A stretch of DNA of 55,880 bases from Candidatus Gallimonas merdae. GTDB taxonomy: Bacteria > Bacillota > Clostridia > Christensenellales > Borkfalkiaceae. Below, in pieces: positions 7,637-15,590 of this stretch (position 1 is the stretch's first letter; each line of letters opens with the position of its first letter). The stretch is taken from the NCBI GenBank assembly GCA_904419525.1, contig CAJFRT010000012.1, positions 1-55,880 of the forward strand, given 5' to 3'. A model generated the notes under the pieces. That model was given only the letters and a program-made list of their open reading frames with translations. It made no database searches and was not told where the DNA came from. The translations under genes were made by a program, and so were the position numbers.

Positions 7637-8212
7637 ATGGAAAAATTTTATGCCTATCTTGACCGAATGAAGTTTATTCGCCGCTGGCAGCTCATGCGCT
7701 CCACGCGGGACGAGAATATCATGGAGCACTCGCACCAGGTGGCGGTGCTCACGCATGCGCTCGTATCCATTGAAAATGATGTCTACGGCGGTCACGTCGA
7801 CGCGGGGAAGGCGGTGCTCTATGCGCTCTATCACGAAGTCGGCGAAGTCATGACGGGGGACATGCCCACGCCCGTCAAGTACTTCAACGGTCAGCTTCAC
7901 GGCGAATATGCCAAGGTGGAGCAGCTCGCCGTGGACAAGATCGCCGCAACGCTTCCGGACGAACTGAAGGGTTCTGTTTATCCCTATCTGCAGGCGGACA
8001 AGGCTTCGGAAGAGTATGCGTTCGTCAAGGCGGCGGACAAACTTTCCGCGTATCTGAAATGCCTTGAAGAACTGCGTTCGGGAAATTCGGAATTCGTGCA
8101 GGCGGAAAAGACGATCGGGAAAGCGCTCCGCGAAAAGAAGATGCGCGCGGTTGATTACTTTTTTGAACACTTTATCCCCGCGTTCAGCCTGACGCTGGAC
8201 GAACTTTCATGA
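7637..8212 (+). CDS. yfbR: YfbR-like 5'-deoxynucleotidase (HD domain)
   Basis: HD-superfamily phosphohydrolase; E. coli YfbR removes phosphate from deoxynucleoside 5'-monophosphates. The 191-residue protein follows the YfbR pattern from end to end: RRWQLMRSTRDENIMEHS near the start, TGDMPTPVKYFN in the middle and VKAADKLSAYLKCLEEL near residue 130. Candidate metal ligands are His31, His66 and Asp134, and the catalytic acid region Glu70/Asp75 is kept. The residue after His66, Asp in the usual HD pair, is Glu67 here. The start ATG has GAGGAGA upstream. The following nitroreductase begins 12-24 bases after the stop and may be cotranscribed. Confidence 0.88.
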   Translation: MEKFYAYLDRMKFIRRWQLMRSTRDENIMEHSHQVAVLTHALVSIENDVYGGHVDAGKAVLYALYHEVGEVMTGDMPTPVKYFNGQLHGEYAKVEQLAVDKIAATLPDELKGSVYPYLQADKASEEYAFVKAADKLSAYLKCLEELRSGNSEFVQAEKTIGKALREKKMRAVDYFFEHFIPAFSLTLDELS

Positions 8213-8236
8213 AAATCGGATCATATGGAGGGAACC

Positions 8237-8758
8237 ATGGACTTTTTACAGCTTGCCGCACAGCGGTATTCCGTGCGCAAATTTCAGGAAAAGAAGCTCC
8301 CGCGGGAGGTGTTGGAGAGCATTCTGAAGGCGGGAATGCTTGCGCCCACGGCACACAACAATCAGCCGCAGCGTATTCTTGTCATCGATGAACCAAAGGG
8401 GCTGGAAGCGCTGGACAGGGCCACGAAGTGCCGCTTCGGAGCGCCCGCCGCGCTGCTTATCTGCTATGATAAGGACGCCTGCTGGAAGCGGGACCGCTAT
8501 GACGGAAAGGCGAGCGGGGAGGTGGATGCGTCCATCGTCACCACGCACATGATGCTCGCCGCTGCCGATCTCGGGATCGGCAGCACGTGGGTGATGCACT
8601 TCGATCCCGTCGCGATGCGCAGGGAATTTTCCGTTTCCGAAGAGTACGAGCCCGTTGCGCTTCTCGTGATGGGGTACCCTGCGCCGGACGCCGCGCCCGC
8701 ACCGGGGCACAGTACCTTCGAGCCGGAGGAAAAACTGGTATTTTACAACCGCTTCTGA
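8237..8758 (+). CDS. nitroreductase family flavoprotein
   Basis: Small FMN-dependent oxidoreductase of the nitroreductase fold, using NAD(P)H; the physiological substrate cannot be told from sequence. Diagnostic stretches are AAQRYSVRKFQEKKL at the N-terminus (FMN phosphate contacts), GMLAPTAHNNQPQRILV and the LGIGSTWVMHFD helix region. I place the start at the ATG at 8237 because GGAGGGA lies 4-5 bases before it; an in-frame ATG at 8225 contains this site and has none of its own. The product is 173 residues, short but normal for this subfamily. It lies just after the YfbR-like gene and before a terminator. Confidence 0.9.
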   Translation: MDFLQLAAQRYSVRKFQEKKLPREVLESILKAGMLAPTAHNNQPQRILVIDEPKGLEALDRATKCRFGAPAALLICYDKDACWKRDRYDGKASGEVDASIVTTHMMLAAADLGIGSTWVMHFDPVAMRREFSVSEEYEPVALLVMGYPAPDAAPAPGHSTFEPEEKLVFYNRF

Positions 8759-8810
8759 GCGGTCGGTCTCTTTTTTCGGGGCCGTTCGGCCGTCCCGATT
8801 CCGTACAAGC

Positions 8811-8838
8811 AAAAAGCCCGCCGCAGGCGGGCTTTTTG
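8811..8838. terminator. intrinsic terminator after the nitroreductase
   Basis: GCCCGCC/GGCGGGC with a GCA loop (8816-8832), flanked by five A on the left and five T on the right. Confidence 0.85.
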
Positions 8839-8885
8839 TATGCGGGATCCGTGAAAAAATCCCGGAAAAATTTTTGGAAAAAGGA

Positions 8886-8914
8886 TTGCTTTTTCCAAGG
8901 ACAGATGATAGAAT
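8886..8914 (+). promoter_or_regulatory. promoter of the ABC exporter gene
   Basis: TTGCTT (8886-8891), a 17-bp spacer, TAGAAT (8909-8914). Confidence 0.65.
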
Positions 8915-8975
8915 ATAGGCGCTTTTATGACCGTTCCCAATGAAAAAAAGTCCGGAAGGACACAGGGAGAGAGAT

Positions 8976-10862
8976 ATGGATACGGCGGGCGATCAGGGGA
9001 AAAAGTATAAGCGCAGCGACAACGCGATTCCGGATTTCGAGCATCTGTTTGACGAAGAACCTCCGCCATCGCACGGAAAACCCCGAAAGAAGGGTGTGGG
9101 ACGCCTGTATTACAAGCGGCTTTTCAGCAGAAACAAGGGGAGCGTCTTTCTCAGCCTCTTTATGTTTGTGCTCAAAAACCTGCCTGTCTGGGTCATGCCC
9201 ATCATCACGGCCAATATCATCGACATTGCCGGCGCGGGCATGACGGAAGATACGGTGCGCCTTCTGATCATCAACTCCGTAGTGCTGGTGGTCGTTCTGG
9301 TGCAGAATATTCCGACGCACGTCATCTATTCGCGCATTTCCGACAAGATGCTGCGGCGGATCGGCGCGGGTATGCGCGGCACGCTCATACGGAAACTGCA
9401 GCACCTGTCCATTACCTATCACAAACAGATCGAGACGGGCAAACTTCAGAGCAAATTTCTCAAGGACATCGAGAGCGTCGACGCCCTGAATATCAATCTG
9501 CTCAAGGTGCTCATACCCAACATCATCGTCGCACTCGTTTCGATCGGGATCTCTGTCTACAACAGCCGGCTCGTCACCGTCTTTTTCCTCGTCATCATTC
9601 CGGTCAATGTGCTTGTGACGCAGTTTTTCAGCAAACGCATGCGCAAGAAGAATCACCAGTACCGCGTGGAGAACGAGGCGGTTTCGGCCAGGTTCACCAA
9701 CATGCTGGGCATGCTGCCCGTCACCAAGGCGCACGGGCTGGAGAATGAAGAGATCGCGGAATGCGATAAAAACATCCGTGAACTGACCCGAAAGGGGCTT
9801 GCGGTCGACAAGACCAACTCCTATTTCGGCTCGGCGCTCTGGGTCACGACCAATCTTCTGAACGGCGCGTGCCTGGTGTTTTGTGCGGTCTTTGCGCTCA
9901 ACGGATTCATTTCTCCCGGCGACATTGTCCTGTATCAGTCCATGTTCGCGTCCATCAGCGGCGCGGTGCAGACGATCGTGAATGTTTTGCCGACCTTTTC
10001 GGTCGGGTTCGAGGCGATCGGGTCTCTCTCCGAGATCCTTGTTTCAAAAGACGTGGAGGACAGCGCGGGCAAAAAGAAGCTGTCTTCGGTGGAAGGGAAC
10101 GTCGTGTTCGATCACGTCAGCTACAAGTATCCGAACGGCACCTCCTTCGTCGTCGAAGATTTCAGCCTCGACGTGAAAAAGGGCGAGTGCATTGCGGTCG
10201 TCGGAGCATCGGGCAGCGGAAAATCGACGCTGATGAACCTCATCATCGGGTTTTTGAAGCCGACGTCCGGAACGCTTACGATCGACGGGGACGACATCAC
10301 CACGCTGTCGCTCTCCGATTACAGGCACTTTATCTCCGTTGTGCCGCAGAACAGTCTGCTTTTTTCGGGGACGATCCGCGAAAACATCGTCTACGGACTG
10401 GAAAAGGTGGACAATGACGCCGTTGAACGGGCGGCGGAAATGGCGAACCTGAACGAATTCGTCAAGGATCTTCCGAACGGGCTGGATACGTTCATCGGCG
10501 AGCAGGGCGGCCTTCTGAGCGGCGGACAGAAACAGCGCGTCACCATTGCGCGCGCCCTGATCCGCGACCCGAAGATCCTCATTCTGGACGAGGCGACGAG
10601 CGCGCTCGACAACATCTCCGAATATCAGGTGCAGAAGGCGATTTCGGGGCTCATCAAGGGCCGAACGACCTTTATCGTCGCGCACAGGCTTTCGACCATC
10701 CGCGATGCGGACAGGATCGTCGTCATGGAGGCGGGCAGGTGCGTCGAGGTCGGGTCGTATGAAGAGCTCATGCAGAAGAAGGGAAAATTCTTCGAGCTGA
10801 AAAATCTGAACGACATGAATTATAAAATCGCCGAGGAATCTCTCGGCGAAGGGGCGGAATAG
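8976..10862 (+). CDS. ABC exporter, fused membrane and ATPase domains
   Basis: Half-transporter of the ABCB/MsbA type that probably works as a homodimer or with a partner encoded elsewhere. After a hydrophilic N-terminus of about 45 residues there are roughly six membrane segments to about residue 330, then the ATPase domain: Walker A GASGSGKST (about 410-418), signature LLSGGQKQR (about 514), Walker B ILILDEATS (about 534) and the H-loop AHRLST. The start is taken at the ATG at 8976, preceded by AGGGAGAG; an in-frame ATG at 8940 lacks a ribosome binding site. Substrate unknown: lipid, peptide and drug exporters share this layout. It converges, six bases apart, with the downstream minus-strand gene. 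Confidence 0.93.
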   Translation: MDTAGDQGKKYKRSDNAIPDFEHLFDEEPPPSHGKPRKKGVGRLYYKRLFSRNKGSVFLSLFMFVLKNLPVWVMPIITANIIDIAGAGMTEDTVRLLIINSVVLVVVLVQNIPTHVIYSRISDKMLRRIGAGMRGTLIRKLQHLSITYHKQIETGKLQSKFLKDIESVDALNINLLKVLIPNIIVALVSIGISVYNSRLVTVFFLVIIPVNVLVTQFFSKRMRKKNHQYRVENEAVSARFTNMLGMLPVTKAHGLENEEIAECDKNIRELTRKGLAVDKTNSYFGSALWVTTNLLNGACLVFCAVFALNGFISPGDIVLYQSMFASISGAVQTIVNVLPTFSVGFEAIGSLSEILVSKDVEDSAGKKKLSSVEGNVVFDHVSYKYPNGTSFVVEDFSLDVKKGECIAVVGASGSGKSTLMNLIIGFLKPTSGTLTIDGDDITTLSLSDYRHFISVVPQNSLLFSGTIRENIVYGLEKVDNDAVERAAEMANLNEFVKDLPNGLDTFIGEQGGLLSGGQKQRVTIARALIRDPKILILDEATSALDNISEYQVQKAISGLIKGRTTFIVAHRLSTIRDADRIVVMEAGRCVEVGSYEELMQKKGKFFELKNLNDMNYKIAEESLGEGAE

Positions 10863-10868
10863 GGGCTG

Positions 10869-11357
10869 TCAGAACGGCTGCGGCCGGACGGGCTGCGCCG
10901 TCTGCGCGCATACGGCAAGAGTATATCCGTCATGGTCGGCAAGCGTGAGCGCGGCGGAAACGGGCATACCATGTTCGAGCAGGACGCCGTGTTCAAAGCG
11001 GAGCGAGGGCAGCATGCCCGCGATGGTCCCGCCGCAGAACTTGATATACGCCTCTTTTGCCGTCCACACGCGGAAAAAGTCCTCCTCCCTCTCTGCGGGG
11101 GAAAGCCTTTGTATGATCGCCTCCGGAAGGGGCCTTCCGCGCCATTCGGCGTCCAGCCCGATCTCCTGCCCGGAGAAGGCGGCAAACGTGCGGCCGTAGC
11201 TGTGTGTCAGACTGAAAAAAACGGGGCCGTTTTCCAGGTAGGGCTTTCCCTTTTCTCCGCGGAAAAAGCGGGGCGAGGCAATGCCGAAGCGCTCCTGCAA
11301 GATGCGCCCGACGAACGCGCTGCCGGCAACGGGTTCGTCCGTGTAAAAGATGTCCAT
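10869..11357 (-). CDS. 4'-phosphopantetheinyl transferase (Sfp type)
   Basis: Moves the phosphopantetheine arm of CoA onto a serine of carrier proteins. In this 162-residue protein the family motifs are GKPYL followed by VFFSLTHS (about 38-53), IGLDAEW (66-72, Mg-binding Asp69 and Glu71) and FRVWTAKEAYIKF (about 95-107, Glu102 and Lys106). At about 160 residues it is smaller than Sfp (224), resembling compact versions in Clostridia. No polyketide or peptide synthetase is in the window, so the carrier protein substrate is unknown. Its -10 box ends 6 bases before the ATG, so the transcript may be leaderless. Confidence 0.88.
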   Translation of the reverse strand: MDIFYTDEPVAGSAFVGRILQERFGIASPRFFRGEKGKPYLENGPVFFSLTHSYGRTFAAFSGQEIGLDAEWRGRPLPEAIIQRLSPAEREEDFFRVWTAKEAYIKFCGGTIAGMLPSLRFEHGVLLEHGMPVSAALTLADHDGYTLAVCAQTAQPVRPQPF

Positions 11358-11363
11358 ATTCCG

Positions 11364-11392
11364 AGTATACCATAAACGGAGGGAAAAGTAAA
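11364..11392 (-). promoter_or_regulatory. probable leaderless promoter of the phosphopantetheinyl transferase gene
   Basis: On the minus strand TTTACT, a 17-bp spacer and TATACT are followed after exactly 6 bases by the ATG. The GTATAC core is palindromic and could also serve the divergent gene. Confidence 0.55.
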
Positions 11393-11844
11393 TGACGCAC
11401 GCAGAGCGGGCAAAAAATAATTTTCTGAACGGTTACAACTGTGCGCAGTCCGTCGTCCTTGCCTTTGCGGACGAGATCGACGTGCCCGAAAAGATCCTGC
11501 TCGCCGCCGCCATGCCGCTCGGCGGGGGACTCGGCAGGCTGCGCGAAACGTGCGGGGCTGTGTCGGGCGGCGCGGTCGCCCTCGGCCTTCTGTTTCCCGA
11601 GTGTCCGAAGGCGGAGATGTACGCCCTGGTGCAGGAGCTGGCGCACGCATTCGCCGCAAAGAACGGGACGATCAACTGCGGACAGCTTCTCCGCGGGGCG
11701 GGGCTTCCCGCCGAGACCGTGCCGCACCCCGAGGAACGCACGCAGGAATATTACCGGAAGCGTCCGTGTCCCGAACTGATCTTCGATGCGGCCGGAATCG
11801 TCGCAGATATCTGCCGCCGCCGCGGAAGGATTTTATCCTGTTGA
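11392..11844 (+). CDS. C_GCAxxG_C_C family protein (putative redox/metal protein)
   Basis: Member of the family named for its cysteine pattern. The 150-residue protein shows GYNCAQSV near residue 17, GGGLGRLRETCGAVSGG (about 43-59), INCGQLL (about 95) and RPCPELI (about 125), that is, all conserved cysteines and the Gly-rich segment. The biochemical role is unproven; a cluster-binding or redox role is often suggested because members sit next to redox genes. The ATG at 11392 has GGAGGG upstream. It is divergent from the phosphopantetheinyl transferase and is followed by a strong terminator, so it is a single-gene unit. Confidence 0.88.
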   Translation: MTHAERAKNNFLNGYNCAQSVVLAFADEIDVPEKILLAAAMPLGGGLGRLRETCGAVSGGAVALGLLFPECPKAEMYALVQELAHAFAAKNGTINCGQLLRGAGLPAETVPHPEERTQEYYRKRPCPELIFDAAGIVADICRRRGRILSC

Positions 11845-11882
11845 AAACGAGCGCCGCCCGATCCGGGCGGCGCTCGTTTTTT
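11844..11882. terminator. strong bidirectional terminator
   Basis: A 14-bp stem (ACGAGCGCCGCCCG at 11848-11861 with its complement at 11864-11877), A-rich on the left and seven T on the right, lies between two convergent genes. Confidence 0.92.
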
Positions 11883-11891
11883 CATCCGTGT

Positions 11892-12719
11892 TTAACTTTT
11901 CAGGTCGATTCCGATCCTGGTGCAGGGGGCGTCTCCCTTCAGGACGGCGGAAATGGTATACTTTGCATTGGCGATGCAGACGGTCGTGCCCTGCGCCGCG
12001 GCGTCCTTCACGTATTCGAGCTTTGCCCGCGCGCCGTTTGCACCCGCACGCGAGGCCCCGACGCAGTATTTTTTATACGTTTCGATCTGTTCCGTCAGTT
12101 CGTAGCCGTCCTTGCCCGAAATCGTCCTGACAAGGGTCGACGGGTCGTCCGGGTTCAGATAGATGCCGTCCACGCTTGTGAAGATGACAAGCGTCCGCGC
12201 GTGTACGAGGCAGGCGATGCGCGAGGCGGTCTCGTCGTTGTCCACGCATTCAAACACCCGCTTTTTGTCGTGCGCCAGGGCGAGCAGCTCCATGCGGCGG
12301 TTCTCTTCGGAGGAGACCGCATCGTTGTAGTTGACGATGGGGATCGCGTTCTGTTCGCGGCATCTGAGCAGCAGACCCTTCAGGTGCTCGCTCTTTTTTT
12401 CGTCGTTGAAGTGATGGTGTTCGACGAGTACCTGCCGCACCGAATATGCGGGATCGACAAACTGACGGTATGTCTGCATGAGAATGGTCTGCCCCTGCGC
12501 CGCATAGTCCGTCTTGGCGTTTTCGCCGGACAGCTCTTTCCCCGTGCGCTGCAGAAAATCCAGCCGCCCGATCTCCGTGGCGCCGCTTGAGACCCAGATA
12601 TATCCGGGGCGCAGTTCCCGCGAGATGCGCGCGACCCGCGTATAGTCGATGATGCCGTCCTCCCGGTCGATGAGCGCCATGGAACCGATCTTGCCCACCA
12701 GTTCGTAGTCGAAAGTCAT
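11892..12719 (-). CDS. glutamate 5-kinase-like amino acid kinase
   Basis: Amino-acid-kinase fold enzyme closest in pattern to ProB, which phosphorylates glutamate for proline synthesis. Visible blocks are GKIGSMALI (about 9-17), VSSGATEIG (about 43-51), GQTILMQTYRQF, PIVNYNDAVSSEE, ECVDNDETAS, IFTSVDGIYLNPDDP and the C-terminal GANGARAKLEYVKDAAAQG. The 275-residue product ends without the PUA domain of E. coli ProB. Differences from classical ProB are Tyr in the normally NEND-like block and a divergent N-terminus; proA is not adjacent. A UMP-kinase-like or other amino acid kinase role cannot be excluded. The gene is monocistronic with its own promoter. Confidence 0.68.
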   Translation of the reverse strand: MTFDYELVGKIGSMALIDREDGIIDYTRVARISRELRPGYIWVSSGATEIGRLDFLQRTGKELSGENAKTDYAAQGQTILMQTYRQFVDPAYSVRQVLVEHHHFNDEKKSEHLKGLLLRCREQNAIPIVNYNDAVSSEENRRMELLALAHDKKRVFECVDNDETASRIACLVHARTLVIFTSVDGIYLNPDDPSTLVRTISGKDGYELTEQIETYKKYCVGASRAGANGARAKLEYVKDAAAQGTTVCIANAKYTISAVLKGDAPCTRIGIDLKS

Positions 12720-12753
12720 GAAAAATTCTCCCGTTTTCCCTTACTTGTAGGGT

Positions 12754-12782
12754 ATTGTAACATGAAAGCGCGCAAATTGCAA
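12754..12782 (-). promoter_or_regulatory. promoter of the glutamate-kinase-like gene
   Basis: On the minus strand: TTGCAA, 17-bp spacer, TACAAT (+ strand 12777-12782 and 12754-12759), about 35 bases ahead of the ATG. Confidence 0.7.
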
Positions 12783-12793
12783 ATACTTTTCTC

Positions 12794-13207
12794 ATGCGAA
12801 AGTACTTTGGTGCGCTGCTTGCGCTGACATTTGCCGCGGCCCTGTGTGCGGGGTGCGAGGGCGGAACGGTCTCCGAAATGAGTTCGCTTCCGGAGTTGTC
12901 CCGTCCGTATGTGGGGGAATACCGCTGCGAGACGCTCACGCTCGCGGGGGAGGACATGCTCTCATCGTTTGAATATGTGCGGCTGATCCTTTCCTATGAG
13001 GGGGAGGCGACTCTCTTCTGGCGGACGGCGGAGGGCTGTGAAGGGGAGTACAGCCTGCAATACGAGGCGGATCCCGATGGCGGACGCATCGCCTTTGTCC
13101 CCCGCGGCAGGGGCGCGGCGGCGCGGACCTTTCCCCTTGAAAAAGGAAACGTCCGCCTGGGGCTGAACCTCGGCGGACGGTATTTATATGCGCAGTTCGG
13201 AAGATAG
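12794..13207 (+). CDS. small predicted lipoprotein of unknown function
   Basis: The 137-residue protein begins MRKYFGALLA and has a hydrophobic segment ending in a lipobox LCAGC, with the lipid-modified Cys at residue 21. The mature part is about 115 residues, predicted mostly beta, and I recognise no domain. No ribosome binding site precedes the ATG; an AATACT box lies exactly 6 bases upstream, as in two probable leaderless genes nearby, but no good -35 box accompanies it. Its TAG stop abuts the asnA stop on the other strand with no terminator between them. Confidence 0.75.
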   Translation: MRKYFGALLALTFAAALCAGCEGGTVSEMSSLPELSRPYVGEYRCETLTLAGEDMLSSFEYVRLILSYEGEATLFWRTAEGCEGEYSLQYEADPDGGRIAFVPRGRGAAARTFPLEKGNVRLGLNLGGRYLYAQFGR

Positions 13208-14191
13208 TCACATGAGCCCGATGCCCTCTTCACGGCAGTAATCGAGCGTCTTTTCGTCCCAGACGGACACCTGCACTTCGCCGATGTGCGCCTTGTTCAG
13301 AAGGAACATGCAAAGCCGCGACTGGCCGATGCCTCCGCCCATCGTCAGCGGCAGTTCGCCCTCGGCCAGGGCCTTGTGGAAGGGCAGGTTCAGGCGGTCG
13401 AGGCAGCCGCTCTCCGTGAGTTGGGAAATGAGCGCCGCTTCGTCCACGCGGATCCCCATGGAGGAGAGCTCGAACGCGCAGCCGAGCGGGGGATACCACA
13501 GCACGATATCGCCATTGAGCGTCCAGTCGTCATAGTCGGGGGAACGTCCGTCGTGCCGGAATCCGGAACGCATCTTTCCGCCGATCTGCATGACGAACGC
13601 CGCGCCGTGTTCCTGTGTGAACACACACTCCCGTTCCTTGGGCGCAAGGGCGGGGTAGGCGTCCTCCAGTTCCTGCGTCGTCACGAACGTGATGTCTTTC
13701 GTAAAATAGTTTTCAAGCTCCGGATAATCTTTGCAGAGCTGTTCCGCCGCCGTGCGCATGGCGGCGTATATTTTTTTCACCGTGGTTTCCAAATACTCGC
13801 GCGTTCTGTCCTCGCGCAGAATGACCGCCTCCCAGTCCCACTGATCGACATAGACGGAGTGCAGGGCGTCGAGTTCTTCGTCGCGGCGGATCGCGTTCAT
13901 GTCGCAGTAGAGCCCGCTGTGCGGCTCGAATCCGTATTTTGCAAGGGCATAGCGCTTCCATTTGGCCAGCGACTGCACCACTTCCGCGCGGGTGCCCGTC
14001 GACCTGAGATCGAAGGAGACGGGGCGTTCCACACCGTTCAGGTTGTCGTTGAGGCCGCTGCCCGCGGGGACAAACAGGGGTGCGCTGATGCGCGAGAGGT
14101 TGAGTGCTTCGGCAAGCAGCCTTTCAAATGTGTCCTTGACTTCCTTGATGGCCCGTTCCGTGCGGATAAGGTCGAGTTTTGCCCGATACAT
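13208..14191 (-). CDS. asnA: aspartate-ammonia ligase (asparagine synthetase A)
   Basis: Makes asparagine from aspartate and ammonia with ATP to AMP plus PPi; structurally related to class II aminoacyl-tRNA synthetases. The 327-residue length matches E. coli AsnA (330). Family stretches include SAPLFVPAGSGLNDNLNG, EVVQSLAKWKRYAL, EPHSGLYCDMNAIRRDEE, VYVDQWDWE and the C-terminal LTMGGGIGQSRLCMFLL (class II motif 3-like). The ATG has GGGAG upstream. It is transcribed alone from a near-consensus promoter. Confidence 0.97.
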   Translation of the reverse strand: MYRAKLDLIRTERAIKEVKDTFERLLAEALNLSRISAPLFVPAGSGLNDNLNGVERPVSFDLRSTGTRAEVVQSLAKWKRYALAKYGFEPHSGLYCDMNAIRRDEELDALHSVYVDQWDWEAVILREDRTREYLETTVKKIYAAMRTAAEQLCKDYPELENYFTKDITFVTTQELEDAYPALAPKERECVFTQEHGAAFVMQIGGKMRSGFRHDGRSPDYDDWTLNGDIVLWYPPLGCAFELSSMGIRVDEAALISQLTESGCLDRLNLPFHKALAEGELPLTMGGGIGQSRLCMFLLNKAHIGEVQVSVWDEKTLDYCREEGIGLM

Positions 14192-14221
14192 CGTATGTCT
14201 CCCAATGCGCTGATTTTGGGT

Positions 14222-14250
14222 ATTATATCATGTTTGTACGAAAATTGCAA
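14222..14250 (-). promoter_or_regulatory. asnA promoter
   Basis: On the minus strand TTGCAA, 17-bp spacer, TATAAT (+ strand 14245-14250 and 14222-14227). Confidence 0.83.
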
Positions 14251-14292
14251 CGCCGCAGAAGAAAAAAAGAGGAAAATTGTGTGAACGAATGT

Positions 14293-14321
14293 TTGCATCT
14301 GACCGGCCGATATGATATACT
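14293..14321 (+). promoter_or_regulatory. probable leaderless promoter of the helicase gene
   Basis: TTGCAT (14293-14298), 17-bp spacer, TATACT (14316-14321). The ATG begins at 14328, only 6 bases after the -10 box, which puts the expected transcription start on the start codon; there is no ribosome binding site. Confidence 0.7.
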
Positions 14322-14327
14322 GGTCGC

Positions 14328-15581
14328 ATGGACGAAAGGGAAGTCTCGCTCACGGCCGATCAGGCAGATGCGGCGGCGCTCATTGAAGAGTGGTTTTTAC
14401 ATCTGAATACGCAGATCTTCGTGCTGTGCGGCTATGCGGGGACGGGCAAGACCTTTCTTGTCGATTACGTCGTGCGTCAGCTCGGCCTCATTCCCGGGGA
14501 GAGCGCCGTATTCGTCGCTCCCACGGGGAAGGCTGCCTCCGTTCTGATCCGCGCAGGCGTTCCCGCCTCCACGGTGCACAGCCTCATCTATACCCGGGAA
14601 GAGGACATCGAGGTGGACGAGAACGGCGAGGTCGTCTCCGAGCGCTTCCTGCGCTTTGTGAAAAAGGAGAAGATCGATTCCGCGATCCGGCTCATCGTTC
14701 TGGACGAGACGAGCATGGTCTCCGACGATGTGCTGCGCGATCTTTTGTCCTTCGGCGTCAAGTGCCTGTGCTGCGGCGACCCGGCGCAGCTCCCTCCCGT
14801 CAAGGGCAGCAACACCCTTCTTTCCATGCCCGTCGTCACGCTGAAAGAGATCGTGCGGCAGGAAAAGGACAACCCCATTGTGCGCCTTGCCGAACGTGTC
14901 CGCCGCGGGGGTGTGCCGCTCTACGGGGAGGACGGCTGCGTCAGCGTCATTCCCCGCCGCGAACTGACCCCGCAGCTTCGGGAGCGGCTCTTCACGCAGG
15001 CCGATCAGATCATTGTCGGCACCAACAGGACGAGGAACGCCGTCAACCGCGAAACGCGCATGTTCCGCGGCATTGCGGCGGACGCCCTGCTTCCGTGCGA
15101 CGGCGAAAAGCTCGTCTGCACCCTGAACGACTGGAGCAAGACGCTCGACGAAAAGGGGGATTTCCACCTCGTCAACGGGATCATCGGCACCTGTCACAAT
15201 GTGCGCGAACAGTTGGACGGCCTGGGACAGCTCGATTTCACGCCCGATTTTCTGCCGGACACGCTGGAAGATCTGCCCTTTGACGCGGGCATTTTCACAC
15301 GCGGACAGTACTTTCACGGCTATGGGGCCAAGGCGTGTCTTCTGACGAACGGCATTCTGGTGCACGAGGGAAACCTTGAAACGCTCCGCCGCTTCAAAGT
15401 GCGGCGCGAGGACGCCGTCTGCCGTTTTGAATTCGCCTATGCCGTGACCTGCCACAAGGCGCAGGGGTCGGAATATGATTTTGTTGTCGTGCTCGATGAA
15501 TCGGGCTACTTTGAGGACGGAAAACAGTGGCTGTACACCGCCGTCACGCGGGCGAAAAAGCGGCTCATCGTCGTCAGATAA
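14328..15581 (+). CDS. RecD/Dda-like SF1 helicase
   Basis: Superfamily 1B ATP-dependent helicase of the RecD2/Dda type, expected to unwind DNA 5' to 3'. In the 417-residue product, Walker A is GYAGTGKT (35-42), motif Ia is VAPTGKAA, motif II LIVLDETSMVSD lies about residues 122-133, motif III is CCGDPAQLPPV, and the C-terminal UvrD-like part has AVTCHKAQGSEYDFV (motif V/Va) and YTAVTRAKKRL (motif VI). It is the size of phage T4 Dda and lacks the long N-terminal domain of RecD2, so Dda is the better comparison. It is followed 9 bases later by the FlaR-like gene, probably in one transcript. Confidence 0.9.
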   Translation: MDEREVSLTADQADAAALIEEWFLHLNTQIFVLCGYAGTGKTFLVDYVVRQLGLIPGESAVFVAPTGKAASVLIRAGVPASTVHSLIYTREEDIEVDENGEVVSERFLRFVKKEKIDSAIRLIVLDETSMVSDDVLRDLLSFGVKCLCCGDPAQLPPVKGSNTLLSMPVVTLKEIVRQEKDNPIVRLAERVRRGGVPLYGEDGCVSVIPRRELTPQLRERLFTQADQIIVGTNRTRNAVNRETRMFRGIAADALLPCDGEKLVCTLNDWSKTLDEKGDFHLVNGIIGTCHNVREQLDGLGQLDFTPDFLPDTLEDLPFDAGIFTRGQYFHGYGAKACLLTNGILVHEGNLETLRRFKVRREDAVCRFEFAYAVTCHKAQGSEYDFVVVLDESGYFEDGKQWLYTAVTRAKKRLIVVR

Positions 15582-15590
15582 AGGAGGAAT

